Below, one piece after another: positions 45,278-54,324 of a DNA stretch of 64,000 bases. How positions within the stretch are numbered: position 1 is the first letter of the stretch; each line of letters begins with the position of its first letter. The notes beneath the pieces are model-generated. The model had not been told where the DNA came from, searched no databases, and saw only the letters and a program-made list of their open reading frames with translations. A program made the position numbers and the translations under genes. Origin of the DNA: Amycolatopsis benzoatilytica AK 16/65 (GTDB lineage Bacteria > Actinomycetota > Actinomycetes > Mycobacteriales > Pseudonocardiaceae); assembly GCF_000383915.1 (NCBI RefSeq), contig NZ_KB912942.1, positions 3,021,195-3,085,194 on the forward strand, read 5' to 3'.

Positions 45278-46705
45278 ATGTCGAACGCGGAAACACCCCG
45301 GACCAGTCTCAAACGCGACGCTTTCGGCGTCCCCAGCATCCTGTTCTTCGTCCTGTCCGCCCAGGCGCCGCTGACCAGCATCGTCGGCGCCGCCTGCCTC
45401 GCCATCGCCATGGGCGACGGGGCCGGGGCGCCGGGCGCGTACCTGGTGGTCGGGCTGGTGGTGATCCTCTTTTCCGTCGGGTTCACCACGATCACCCGGC
45501 ATCTCGACACCCGGGGCGGGTTCTTCGCCGTGATCCGGGCCGGGCTCGGGCTGCGCACCGGCGCGGGCGGGTCGCTGCTCGCCCTGTTGTCCTACAACGC
45601 CGTCCAGTTCGCGATGTACGGACTGTTCGGCGCGAGTCTCGCCGGGCTGTTGGCCCGGGACGCCGGGTTCGGCTCGCCGTGGTGGACGTGGTCGCTCGCC
45701 GCGATCGCGCTCGTGTGGTTCCTCGGCTCGCGCAAGGTCGAACTCGGCGCCCGCGTGCTCGCCGTGCTGGTCGCGTTCGAACTCCTGCTGCTGATCGCGT
45801 TCGCGATCGGCGTGCTCGCCACTCGCGGCCTCGGTTCCCTCGACGTGGCAAGCAGTTTCGGTCCGAAAGCAGTGCTGGCGGGCGCACCGGGAGTCGCGAT
45901 CATGTTCGCGATCGCGTCGATGTTCGGATTCGAGTCCACCGCCATCTACTCCGGCGAAGCCAAGGATCCGAAGCGGACCGTCCCGCGCGCGACCTACATC
46001 GCGGTCACACTCATCGCGGTCTTCCTCGCCTTCGTCACCTGGACGCTCGTCGGCTACTACGGCGCCGCACACGTGCAGGACCAGGCCGCCCAGGCGCTCG
46101 GCACCGACCCCGCGCTGTTCGCGCTGACCCCGCTGCAGAACGTCCTCGGCGGCTGGGCCAGCACCGCGGCCGACATCCTGCTGTGCACCTCGCTGTTCGC
46201 CGGAGTGCTGGCCTTCCACAACATGATCACCCGGTACTTCCACGCGATGGCCGGCAGCCGCCTCTTCCCGGCGGTGCTCGAGCGCACCAACCGGCACCAG
46301 GCACCCGCGAACGCCTCCGCGGCGCAGTCCTTCGCCGCGGCAGCCGCGATCGCCCCGTTCGCGATCCTCGGGCTCGACCCGGTAGCGAAGCTGTTCAGCT
46401 GGTTCAGCGGCCTCGCGGTGGCGACGCTGATCGTGCTCTATGCGCTCACCTCGGTCGCGGTCGTCGTCTACTTCCGGCGCGAACGGGTCGAGACCAACCC
46501 CTGGACCACTCGCATCGCACCCGGACTGTCCACGCTGCTGATGGCCGGGATTCTGGTGCTGGTGCTGAACAACTTCGGCGTGCTGACCGGCGGCGACCCG
46601 CTCACCGTGGTCCTCCTGCTCGCGTCCGTTCCGGTCAGTTTCGCCTTCGGCTGGGCACGGGTGCGCACCAAGTCCGCGGTGCCGGTGCCCGCCGAAATCG
46701 CTTGA
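45278..46705 (+). CDS. APC-family amine/amino acid permease
   Basis: A 475-residue APC-superfamily transporter with about 12 membrane segments. The first segment region VPSILFFVLSAQAPLTSIVG and the FGFESTAIYSGEAKDPKRTVPRATYIA block are family hallmarks. ATG 45278 is chosen since GGTGGAGG precedes it and the longer frame upstream has no family sequence. It starts the amine oxidation operon and probably imports the amine. Confidence 0.88.
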   Translation: MSNAETPRTSLKRDAFGVPSILFFVLSAQAPLTSIVGAACLAIAMGDGAGAPGAYLVVGLVVILFSVGFTTITRHLDTRGGFFAVIRAGLGLRTGAGGSLLALLSYNAVQFAMYGLFGASLAGLLARDAGFGSPWWTWSLAAIALVWFLGSRKVELGARVLAVLVAFELLLLIAFAIGVLATRGLGSLDVASSFGPKAVLAGAPGVAIMFAIASMFGFESTAIYSGEAKDPKRTVPRATYIAVTLIAVFLAFVTWTLVGYYGAAHVQDQAAQALGTDPALFALTPLQNVLGGWASTAADILLCTSLFAGVLAFHNMITRYFHAMAGSRLFPAVLERTNRHQAPANASAAQSFAAAAAIAPFAILGLDPVAKLFSWFSGLAVATLIVLYALTSVAVVVYFRRERVETNPWTTRIAPGLSTLLMAGILVLVLNNFGVLTGGDPLTVVLLLASVPVSFAFGWARVRTKSAVPVPAEIA

Positions 46706-46724
46706 TCCGCCTACGAAAGCAAGG

Positions 46725-48704
46725 ATGAAGATGTCGTTGCAGACGCTGCCCGTCACCGACGCCGAGCCGACCTCCGTCCGTCATCCGCTCGCTCCGCTGA
46801 CCCCGGCCGAGATCCGGCGCGCCCGGACGGTTCTGGACGAAGCCGGGCTGACCACCGCGCACAGCCGCTTCTCCTACGTGATGCTGCGCGAGCCGGAGAA
46901 AGCCGACGTTCTCGCCTGGGATGGAACACGGGAGCTGCCCAGGGAAATCTCCCTTCTGAAGACCGAAGTGGACACTCTGGAGCTCAGCGTCCTGGTGGTC
47001 GACGTGTCCTGCGGCCGAGTGGTCTCCCGGACCGGACTCGACCCGGCCGCCGCGGGCTTCGGCCCCTGCTTGGACGAGGACTACGAGCTGGTCGACCAGA
47101 TCGTCAAGGCCGATCCCGGCTGGATCGCGGCCCTGGCCAAGCGCGGGGTCACCGACCTGTCGACGGTCAAGCCGGTGCCGTTGTCGGCGGGCGTGTTCGG
47201 CTACGACGACGAGATCGGCACCCGGGTCTACCGCGTGCTCAGCTTCGTCCAGCAACACCCCTCCGATTCCGCTTGGGCGCATCCGGTCGGCGGCGTGATC
47301 GCGCACGTCGACATCGCCGGGCGCAAAGTGCTGCGGGTGGTGGAAACGCACGTCGGCCATGTTCCCGAGGAGTCCGGCGACTACCTGGACCCGGACTTGC
47401 GCGGGCCGGAGCGCACCGGACTCAAACCGATCTCCATCACCCAGCCCGAGGGCGTGTCCTTCACCGTCGAGGACGGTGTGCTGCGCTGGCAGAACTGGTC
47501 CGTCCGGCTCGGCTTCAACGGCCGTGAAGGTCTTACCCTGCACCAGCTTTCCTACGACGACCACGGCGCCCAGCGGCCGATCCTGTACCGCGCGTCGATC
47601 GCCGAGATGGTCGTCAACTACGGCGACCCCGGCCCGACCCACGGCTGGCAGAACTACTTCGATCTCGGCGAGTACCAGTTCGGCCGGCTGGCGAACTCCC
47701 TCGAACTCGGCTGCGACTGCCTCGGCGAGATCACCTATCTCGACGCCGTCGTAGTGGACGACCACTGCGCGCCGGTCGCCATCCGCAACGCGATCTGCGT
47801 CCACGAAGAGGACTACGGCGTCCTGTGGAAGCACAAGGACATCTTCTCCGGTTCCGCCGAAACCCGCCGCCAGCGCCGGATCGTCGTGTCCTTCTTCGGC
47901 ACCGTCGGCAACTACGACTACGGCTTCTACTGGTACCTGTACCTGGACGGCACAGTCGAACTGGAGGCGAAAGCCACCGGCATCCCGTTCCCCTCCGGCT
48001 ACGACGGAACGGACCCGTACTTCACCGAGCTGGCCCCGGGTCTCGGCGCGCCGGTGCACCAGCACCTGTTCTCCGCGCGGCTCGACTTCACGGTGGACGG
48101 CGTCCGCAACCACGTGGACGAACTCGACGTCGCGACCGTGCCGATGGGCGAAGGCAACCCGTGGGGCAACGCGATCTCCCGCACGACGACCCGGCTCCGC
48201 ACCGAGCGGCAAGCCCGCCGCCAGGCCGCCGGCCACCTCAACCGCGTCTGGGCGGTGTCGAGCGACGAACGCGCCAACCGGCTCGGGACGCCGACGTCGT
48301 ACGTGCTGTATCCCGAGGGGCAGCCCGCGCTGCTGGCCGACCCCGCGTCTTCGATCGCCGCCCGCGCCGCCTTCGCCCGGCACCATCTCTGGGTCACCCG
48401 CTACGACCGCGACCAGCTGTGGCCCGCCGGCTACACGGTCAACCAGAACCCCGGCGGCGACGGCCTGCCCGCCTACTCCGCGGCCGACCGCGACGTCGAC
48501 GGGCAAGACCTGGTCGTCTGGCACACCTTCGGGCTCACCCACTTCGTCCGCCCCGAGGACTGGCCGATCATGCCGGTCGACTACACCGGGTTCACGCTGA
48601 AACCGCACGGCTTCTTCGACCGCAACCCGACCCTTGACGTCCCGGACCTCAACCGCCGCACCACCACCTGCTGCCCGGCCGAAGGCGGCCATGCGCACGG
48701 GTGA
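46725..48704 (+). CDS. Copper-containing primary amine oxidase
   Basis: A 659-residue copper/topaquinone amine oxidase that converts primary amines to aldehydes, ammonia and hydrogen peroxide. The topaquinone precursor is Tyr397 in TVGNYDYGFYW. Copper ligands are the two His of HQHLFSARLD and the later His of THFVRPEDWPIMP; the catalytic Asp is in YFDLGEYQFG. No signal peptide, so it is cytoplasmic. The start is ATG 46725, with a second ATG two codons on. The neighbouring aldehyde dehydrogenase should take the product. Exact amine unknown; aromatic amines are common substrates. Confidence 0.95.
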   Translation: MKMSLQTLPVTDAEPTSVRHPLAPLTPAEIRRARTVLDEAGLTTAHSRFSYVMLREPEKADVLAWDGTRELPREISLLKTEVDTLELSVLVVDVSCGRVVSRTGLDPAAAGFGPCLDEDYELVDQIVKADPGWIAALAKRGVTDLSTVKPVPLSAGVFGYDDEIGTRVYRVLSFVQQHPSDSAWAHPVGGVIAHVDIAGRKVLRVVETHVGHVPEESGDYLDPDLRGPERTGLKPISITQPEGVSFTVEDGVLRWQNWSVRLGFNGREGLTLHQLSYDDHGAQRPILYRASIAEMVVNYGDPGPTHGWQNYFDLGEYQFGRLANSLELGCDCLGEITYLDAVVVDDHCAPVAIRNAICVHEEDYGVLWKHKDIFSGSAETRRQRRIVVSFFGTVGNYDYGFYWYLYLDGTVELEAKATGIPFPSGYDGTDPYFTELAPGLGAPVHQHLFSARLDFTVDGVRNHVDELDVATVPMGEGNPWGNAISRTTTRLRTERQARRQAAGHLNRVWAVSSDERANRLGTPTSYVLYPEGQPALLADPASSIAARAAFARHHLWVTRYDRDQLWPAGYTVNQNPGGDGLPAYSAADRDVDGQDLVVWHTFGLTHFVRPEDWPIMPVDYTGFTLKPHGFFDRNPTLDVPDLNRRTTTCCPAEGGHAHG

Positions 48705-49077
48705 GGTCCTGGTGCGCCGCGCCGTCGCGGTCGTCTCGGCAGCCGGGGGTCTCGGCCACCTCGCCATGGCCGGTGCGTCATGGACGTTCGCCGTCATGGC
48801 CGCGCTGTGCCTGCCGTGCGCGGTGCACCTGTGGCGCCGCGGCAGCCGGCGGGCGTGGGCGATGGCAGCGTTCGGCGCGGTCGGCATGGTCGCCGCGCAC
48901 CTCGCGCTCCTCGTGCACTCCCCCGGCGGTTCCCCGCACCACCATTTCGCCGCACCGGCAATGCTTTCCCATCCCACAGCGCACCTGCTCCCGCTGACCG
49001 CGATCGAGGCGCTGGTCGTCATCGGCGCGCTGTGGGCAGCCCCGTCCCCGTCCCGACCCTTCAGGAGCCAGGCATGA
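48691..49077 (+). CDS. Small His-containing membrane protein of amine oxidase operon
   Basis: A 128-residue protein with about four hydrophobic segments and the external-looking stretch HSPGGSPHHHF. It overlaps the amine oxidase by 14 bases and its stop overlaps the aldehyde dehydrogenase start (ATGA), so it is translated with both. I do not recognise the family. The histidines and the copper enzyme next to it suggest, without proof, a copper-delivery role. Confidence 0.8.
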   Translation: MRTGEVLVRRAVAVVSAAGGLGHLAMAGASWTFAVMAALCLPCAVHLWRRGSRRAWAMAAFGAVGMVAAHLALLVHSPGGSPHHHFAAPAMLSHPTAHLLPLTAIEALVVIGALWAAPSPSRPFRSQA

Positions 49078-50525
49078 CCGCGACCACGACCGCACCGACC
49101 GAGCTGTTCCTCGCCGGACGGTGGACCTCCGGAGGCGCCGGCACTCTCGAGACGCTCAACCCGAGCACCGGCGAAACGCTTGCCGAAGTCGCGTCCGCGA
49201 GCGCGGACGACGTCGACACTGCCGTCCTCGCCGCCACCGCCGCGCTGCGCGGCGACTGGTCCGCCGTTCCCCCTTCGCAGAAGGGGCACTTCCTCGCCAA
49301 GCTCGCCGACCTCGTCGAACGCGACGCCGAACTCCTGGCCCGGCTCGAAGCGCTGGAAATCGGCGTCCCGTACGGGTTCGCGAGCGCCTTGTTCGTGCCG
49401 AACCTGATCGGCTCGCTGCGGTACTACGCGGGTTGGGCGGACAAGGTCAACGGCGAACTCGTCGTCAACGACGGCTACTTCGGCACGCCCACGCACGCCT
49501 ATACCCGGCGCGAGCCGGTCGGTGTCATCGCCGCGATCGTCCCGTGGAACGCGCCGCTGATGATCCTCGGCTGGAAGCTCGCGCCCGCGCTGGCCACCGG
49601 CAACACCGTGATCGTCAAGCCCGCCGAGGACGCCTCGCTGGCGATCCTGCACCTGGGGAAGCTGATCGAAGAAGCCGGTTTCCCTGCCGGGACAGTGCAA
49701 ATCCTGCCCGGTGCCGGCGGTGTCGTCGGCGAAGCCCTCGCGGTGCACCCGGGCGTGCACAAGGTCAGCTTCACCGGTTCCACCGCGACCGGCCGCCGGA
49801 TCCTTCGCAACTCGGCCGGCAACTTCAAGCGCACCACGCTCGAGCTGGGCGGCAAATCGCCGCAGATCGTCTTCGAAGACGCCGACCTGGACTCCGCGGT
49901 CCGCGGCGCGGCGATGGGCCTGTTCTCCAACCAAGGGCAGGTGTGCGCCGCCGGCACCCGGGTCCTGGTGCACCGTTCGATCCGCGACGCGGTGCTCGAC
50001 GGCCTGAAAGCCGCCGCCGAAGCGCAGGTGCTCGGCGACCCGTTCGACCCGGCCGCGACGATGGGACCGCTGGTCAATCGCGCACAGCGGGACAAGGTGC
50101 TCGGCTACGTCGAGAAGGGCAAGGCCGAGGGCGCGCAACTGGTCACCGGTGGCGCCGCGCCGGACGGCCCCGGCTTTTTCGTCGCACCGGCGGTGTTCGC
50201 CGGCACGAACGAGCAGACCATTGCCCGCGAAGAAATCTTCGGACCGGTCGGGACGGTGATCCCGTTCGAAGACGAGGACGAGGCCATCGCGCTGGCCAAC
50301 GACAGCGAGTACGGCCTCGCGGCGACCGTCTGGACGAAAGACTTGCGGCGCGCGCACACCGTTTCCGCCGCGCTGCAAGCCGGCGCGGTCGGCGTGAACG
50401 GCTGGTCGCCGCTCGGCCCGCAGCTGCCCTGGGGCGGGGTGAAAGCCAGCGGAGTCGGCCGAGAGCTCGGCTACGAAGGCATTCTCGCCAACACCGAAAC
50501 CAAAACCGTCACGATCGTGCTGTGA
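49074..50525 (+). CDS. NAD-dependent aldehyde dehydrogenase
   Basis: A 483-residue aldehyde dehydrogenase. The active-site Cys291 is in NQGQVCAAGTR and Glu257 in TLELGGKSPQ; VPWNAPLMI and FTGSTATGRRI are cofactor blocks. It should oxidise the aldehyde made by the amine oxidase to the acid. The ATG overlaps the small membrane protein gene. Confidence 0.93.
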   Translation: MTATTTAPTELFLAGRWTSGGAGTLETLNPSTGETLAEVASASADDVDTAVLAATAALRGDWSAVPPSQKGHFLAKLADLVERDAELLARLEALEIGVPYGFASALFVPNLIGSLRYYAGWADKVNGELVVNDGYFGTPTHAYTRREPVGVIAAIVPWNAPLMILGWKLAPALATGNTVIVKPAEDASLAILHLGKLIEEAGFPAGTVQILPGAGGVVGEALAVHPGVHKVSFTGSTATGRRILRNSAGNFKRTTLELGGKSPQIVFEDADLDSAVRGAAMGLFSNQGQVCAAGTRVLVHRSIRDAVLDGLKAAAEAQVLGDPFDPAATMGPLVNRAQRDKVLGYVEKGKAEGAQLVTGGAAPDGPGFFVAPAVFAGTNEQTIAREEIFGPVGTVIPFEDEDEAIALANDSEYGLAATVWTKDLRRAHTVSAALQAGAVGVNGWSPLGPQLPWGGVKASGVGRELGYEGILANTETKTVTIVL

Positions 50526-50535
50526 GGTGACCGCC

Positions 50536-51093
50536 GTGTCCATCGAAGAAACCGTCGCGGAACTGGCCCGCCGGGTCGGGGTCCTGGAGGCCGAAGCGGA
50601 GATCCGCCGGATCCAGGCGCGCTACATGTTCCTCTGCGACACCCCGTGCCCGGAGTTCGGCGTCGCCGACGACGAGCGGCGCATCGACCTGATCATGGAG
50701 CTCTACGCCGAAGACGCGGTGTGGGAAGGCGTGGGCGAGTACTACGACGGCCAGTTCGGCCGAGCCGAGGGCGCCGCCGCGATCCGGGCCCACTTCCAGC
50801 GGTTCTGGGGCGAGAAACGTGACCCGGCGCTGCTGCTCAACGCGCATTACCTGACCTCGGAGCAGATCCGGGTCGACGGCGACGCGGCGACCGGGCAGTG
50901 GATCCACCTGCAGCCGTGGCTGTTCTCCGACGGCACCGCGCTGCTGCGCTCCAGCAGGCTCAACAACGCGTTCCGCCGGGAACCCGGAGGCTGGCGGATC
51001 ACCCGCACCCGCACCGAAAATGTCTTCATCGCCCCGCTGTCGCCCGGTTGGGCGAGCGACTACCCGTCGGCGTCGGTGCTGATGAAGCCTTAG
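50536..51093 (+). CDS. SnoaL-like (NTF2-fold) protein
   Basis: A 185-residue SnoaL_4-type protein: EAEAEIRRIQARYMFLCDTP, then ELYAEDAVWEG, GAAAIRAHFQRFW and LLNAHYLTSEQIRVDGD. This fold holds small hydrophobic ligands; many members are lyases, isomerases or ring dehydratases. GTG 50536 has GAGGTG upstream and is preferred to a GTG three codons earlier. It is in the amine oxidase operon, with an unknown role in amine or aldehyde catabolism. Confidence 0.8.
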   Translation: MSIEETVAELARRVGVLEAEAEIRRIQARYMFLCDTPCPEFGVADDERRIDLIMELYAEDAVWEGVGEYYDGQFGRAEGAAAIRAHFQRFWGEKRDPALLLNAHYLTSEQIRVDGDAATGQWIHLQPWLFSDGTALLRSSRLNNAFRREPGGWRITRTRTENVFIAPLSPGWASDYPSASVLMKP

Positions 51094-51137
51094 CTTTCAC
51101 TAGACTTCCGCCACGAGGGAAGCGGAGGTAGCAGCCG

Positions 51138-51698
51138 ATGGGCGGGGTGGCGTACGGATCGGGGCGGCAGGCGCTGCTCGACGCCGCGATCCGGGTGGTG
51201 TCGACCCAGGGCCTGCGCGGCCTGACCTACCGGTCGGTGGCCGCGGAGGCCGGGGTCAGCCACGGTTCGGTGCGCTATCACTTCGGAGACTGGGCGACGC
51301 TGGTCGAGGAGGCACTGGCCAGCTGCGTCGAACGCAGTGTCGCCGACGCCGAGCTGTCCTCGGACGAGCCCGGGTTCGGCCAGTTCGCGAGCGGGCTGGT
51401 GTCTCTGGTGTCGGCGAACCCGGACGCCCAGGCGTTCCAGTACGAGCTCACCCTGGAGGCGCGCCGCCGCCCGGAGCTGCGTCCGGTGATGGAACGCGTC
51501 AACGACATCTATCGCGACGCCGTCCAGCGCGAACTGGCCCGCAACGGCCTCGACGACCGCGCGCTGGCGGAGCTGGTCTTCATGACAATAGACGGGCTCG
51601 TTTTCCACCAGACCGCCTTCGGCGACGACCAGCGGACCGAACGCGCGGTGGCGGCTCTTCGCGCGTTGCTGTCCGCTTACGCGGCCAGTCGCTCGTGA
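51138..51698 (+). CDS. TetR-family regulator of amine oxidase operon
   Basis: A 186-residue regulator. The helix-turn-helix is LTYRSVAAEAGVSHGSVRYHFGDWATLVEEAL. The C-terminal ligand domain has FQYELTLEARRRPELRPVM. It begins 44 bases after the SnoaL-like gene on the same strand, so it is probably the last gene of the operon and autoregulates it. The dyad at the start of the operon is the candidate site. Confidence 0.88.
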   Translation: MGGVAYGSGRQALLDAAIRVVSTQGLRGLTYRSVAAEAGVSHGSVRYHFGDWATLVEEALASCVERSVADAELSSDEPGFGQFASGLVSLVSANPDAQAFQYELTLEARRRPELRPVMERVNDIYRDAVQRELARNGLDDRALAELVFMTIDGLVFHQTAFGDDQRTERAVAALRALLSAYAASRS

Positions 51699-51960
51699 CG
51701 CCCGGGTAAGATCGCCACGAGCTCGGATGCCGGGTCTCCGGTCTCAGCCGCCCTTTGCCGGTCCGGTCTGACCGAGGTCGAGGGCGCAGCGCGCTCATGC
51801 TCGACAACGCCCGGTCCAGGCCGCGGCATATCCGGATCGCTCCGTCGAGTCGCCGTCACCGAACGCGTCCTCTCTCCGGCGCTGGCCGGCGCCCGAGGTT
51901 TATCGGCGCCGGATGCGGAAAACCTGCCGGGGAACCGCACCCTCGACCAGGAGACCGGAC

Positions 51961-52182
51961 ATGACCGCACCCGGACCCGAACCGGACGAGGTGCCGGGTC
52001 TCGAACCCGGCGGCTCGGTGCCGCCCGGCGACACCCCGCCCGACGCGGGCCAAACGTCGGGCCTCTCGCACCCGCAGCCCATGCCTTCGCGCACGCTGCC
52101 GGTCGGGTGGCTCGTCGCGGTGGCGGTGCTCGTGCTGGTGGTGGCCGCCTTCTTCGCGCTGCGAGCCGCGGAGTGGTTCTAG
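51961..52182 (+). CDS. Small membrane protein (DUF6480-like)
   Basis: A 73-residue protein: a Pro/Gly-rich acidic N-terminus with GLEPGGSVPPGDTPP, then one C-terminal membrane helix (VGWLVAVAVLVLVVAAFFAL). I recognise this as the actinobacterial small protein family named DUF6480 from memory. ATG 51961 has CAGGAG upstream. Function unknown. About 260 unassigned bases precede it. Confidence 0.75.
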   Translation: MTAPGPEPDEVPGLEPGGSVPPGDTPPDAGQTSGLSHPQPMPSRTLPVGWLVAVAVLVLVVAAFFALRAAEWF

Positions 52183-52261
52183 CGTCTCGCGATCCCGGTG
52201 CCTTTGTTCCGCGTTGTTGTCGACGAGTTGCCCGGACGCCGGTGAACGCGCACCGCCCTAC

Positions 52262-52314
52262 GTCCGTGAAGGACCCCTTGAGGGAATCCAGGTCCGGCAA
52301 GGGCCCCTTCACGG
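52262..52314. repeat. Nested palindromic intergenic repeat, copy D
   Basis: Arms GTCCGTGAAGG and CCTTCACGG with inner CCCCTTGAGGGAATCC. It lies between the DUF6480-like gene and the next small gene, both rightward. Confidence 0.88.
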
Positions 52315-52421
52315 CAGTTGCGCCGTAAAGCGATCACGCGACACTGGCTGGCGGCTACGCCCGGATTATCAACGTTTCGCCTGCTTCGCGGCGGGTAACC
52401 GGACGCCGGAAGGGAACTCGA

Positions 52422-52811
52422 ATGACAAGCTTGATCACTGACGACTCCGGCGCGACGGCGCACCGAGGCCCGCTCCACCGCGGCATCCCGGTCCCCCGCA
52501 CGGCGCTGCCCGATGCGTCCTCGCTGCTGCACCGACTTTCGTCGCTGGCCTCCCTGCGCGCCTGGGAGCAACGATCCACTCCGGCTCTGATGCACCAGGC
52601 GATTCTGGGCGGCGCGAATGCGTGTCAAGCCGCCGAAGCGGCACACCTGACAGTCGCCGACGCACATTTGTGCTGGTGCGTATGGGCGACCAAGCAGCTG
52701 GACCGGCAGCATCCCGACCTGACAGTGGAGCAGTTCCTGACAGTGCACGGTGCTTTCGCGACAGTACTCTCGCACGCACAACGCGCCGCGACGGAACAGG
52801 TGCGGCGCTAG
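52422..52811 (+). CDS. Hypothetical protein, 129 residues
   Basis: A soluble 129-residue protein that I do not recognise. The middle (ANACQAAEAAHLTVADAHLCWCVWATKQLD) looks like a helix-turn-helix, so DNA binding is possible. The N-terminal 40 residues are low in predicted structure. ATG 52422 is preceded by GGAAGGGAA. It stands between a palindromic repeat and a 541-base gap, without partners. Confidence 0.6.
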   Translation: MTSLITDDSGATAHRGPLHRGIPVPRTALPDASSLLHRLSSLASLRAWEQRSTPALMHQAILGGANACQAAEAAHLTVADAHLCWCVWATKQLDRQHPDLTVEQFLTVHGAFATVLSHAQRAATEQVRR

Positions 52812-53352
52812 CCGCGCAGATCGCGCCCGCGCCAGGTCCGTCCGCAGCTCGGCCAGGTCCGGCCGCGCGCCGGGCTTGTCCACCACTACGGCCTGCTTTC
52901 CTCCGTCAATTTCGCGCCCAGCCCGGTACACCTGCGACCTACGCAACGGCCGCGCCGAGGCTGGCTCTGCCCGACGTTGCGCGGCGTCTCCCCCGGCGGA
53001 GCCTCCGGATCCGCATCGGCTCGGCCGCCCACGGCCGCGAAGCGCCAGATCGAGATCGGACTGGCGCCGCAGCGAACCGTCGCGTAAAAATGGGGCCGCC
53101 ACGAGCCCGGCGGCGTGCTGCGGCGCCGCCGGAAGCACCGGAGTTCCGGCAGGAAGGAGCGTGCGCGGCGAATGCTCCACGTTCTGTCTGGACGAACCGG
53201 CCGTCGCGGTCGGACGGCGCGCGAAGTTCGCCGAAGCCACCGGCTACCGGACCGAGGCCGAGGAACCCGGCATCTCGGAGGTATTCCACGCGATGGTGCG
53301 GCCGGACGCACCTGGCCGGCATCCAGCCCGACCGCCGATCCTTGGAGCGCCG
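52812..53352. other. 541-base region before phosphotriesterase-like gene
   Basis: No complete gene is supported. The last part (about 53161-53352) is open in frame with the downstream gene and has coding-like codon use (EPAVAVGRRAKFAEATGYR, then EAEEPGISEVFHAMVRPD), which may be a gene remnant or an in-frame leader. The first 350 bases show nothing. Confidence 0.4.
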
Positions 53353-54321
53353 ATGACCTCGATCGAGACCGTCCGCGGGCCGGTGGACACCGCCTCTCTG
53401 GGCGTCACACTCATGCACGAACACGTCTTCGTGCTCACCGCCGACATCCAGGCGAACTACCCCGAGCAGTGGGGAGACGAGGACGAACGCGTCGCTGACG
53501 CGGTCGCCAAGCTGCAGCGCGCGTACGACGCGGGCGCGCGCACGATCGTCGACCCGACGGTGGTCGGGCTGGGCCGCTACATTCCGCGCATCCAGCGCAT
53601 CGCCGAGCAGGTGCCGCTCAACATCGTCGTCGCTACGGGCATCTACACCTACGACGACGTGCCGTTCTACTTCCGCTACCGGGGCCCGGCGCTCAACGCC
53701 CAGGTGCCGGACCCGATGGTCGACATGTTCGTCAAGGACATCCGCGAGGGCATCGCCGGCACCGGGGTCAAGGCGGGGATGCTCAAATGCGCCATCGACA
53801 GCCAGGGCCTCACCGCCGGCGTGGAACGGGTGCTGCGCGCGGTCGCGAAGGCGCACCTGGTGACCAATGTGCCGATCACGGTGCACACGCACCCCGGCTC
53901 GCGCACCGGGCTGGCGGTCAAGCGCGTGCTGTGCGACGAGGAGGGCGTCGACCCGCGCCGGGTCGTGCTCGGGCACAGCGGCGACACCACCGACTGCGAT
54001 CATCTCGCCGAGCTGGCCGAAGCGGGTTTCGTGCTCGGCATGGACCGGTTCGGCATCAACCTGGAGACCACGTTCGAGGCTCGCGCGGACACCCTGGCCG
54101 AGCTGGTCCGGCGCGGTTACGCCGGACAAATGGTGCTTTCGCAGGACGCGTCGTGCTATCTCGACTGGATCGACCCGAACGTGCTGGAACTGTTGCCGCA
54201 ATGGCATTTCACGCATCTCTTCGAGGACGTTCTTCCCTACCTGCGAGACAGCGGCGTGACCGAGGAGCAGATCCGTACCATGCTGATCGACGTGCCGCGC
54301 AGCTTCTTCGAAAGACGGTGA
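53353..54321 (+). CDS. Phosphotriesterase-family metal-dependent hydrolase (lactonase-like)
   Basis: A 322-residue amidohydrolase with a complete binuclear metal site: His22 and His24 (MHEHVF), carbamylated Lys145 (AGMLKCAID), His178 (TVHTH), His208 (VLGHSGD) and Asp265 (SQDASCYL). No signal peptide. Such proteins in actinobacteria are often lactonases or act on CoA-linked or sugar lactones, not organophosphates. ATG 53353 matches the family start. It is followed 3 bases later by an acyl-CoA ligase, so the pair works together. Confidence 0.88.
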   Translation: MTSIETVRGPVDTASLGVTLMHEHVFVLTADIQANYPEQWGDEDERVADAVAKLQRAYDAGARTIVDPTVVGLGRYIPRIQRIAEQVPLNIVVATGIYTYDDVPFYFRYRGPALNAQVPDPMVDMFVKDIREGIAGTGVKAGMLKCAIDSQGLTAGVERVLRAVAKAHLVTNVPITVHTHPGSRTGLAVKRVLCDEEGVDPRRVVLGHSGDTTDCDHLAELAEAGFVLGMDRFGINLETTFEARADTLAELVRRGYAGQMVLSQDASCYLDWIDPNVLELLPQWHFTHLFEDVLPYLRDSGVTEEQIRTMLIDVPRSFFERR

Positions 54322-54324
54322 CCG

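Noticed and set aside
46635..50543. A 1302-codon open frame on the minus strand
   Set aside because: It lies opposite the amine oxidase and aldehyde dehydrogenase genes, which have full active sites; this frame has no recognisable motif.
51699..51960. A gene between the TetR and DUF6480-like genes
   Set aside because: Open frames there are Arg/Pro-rich on both strands and start without ribosome sites.
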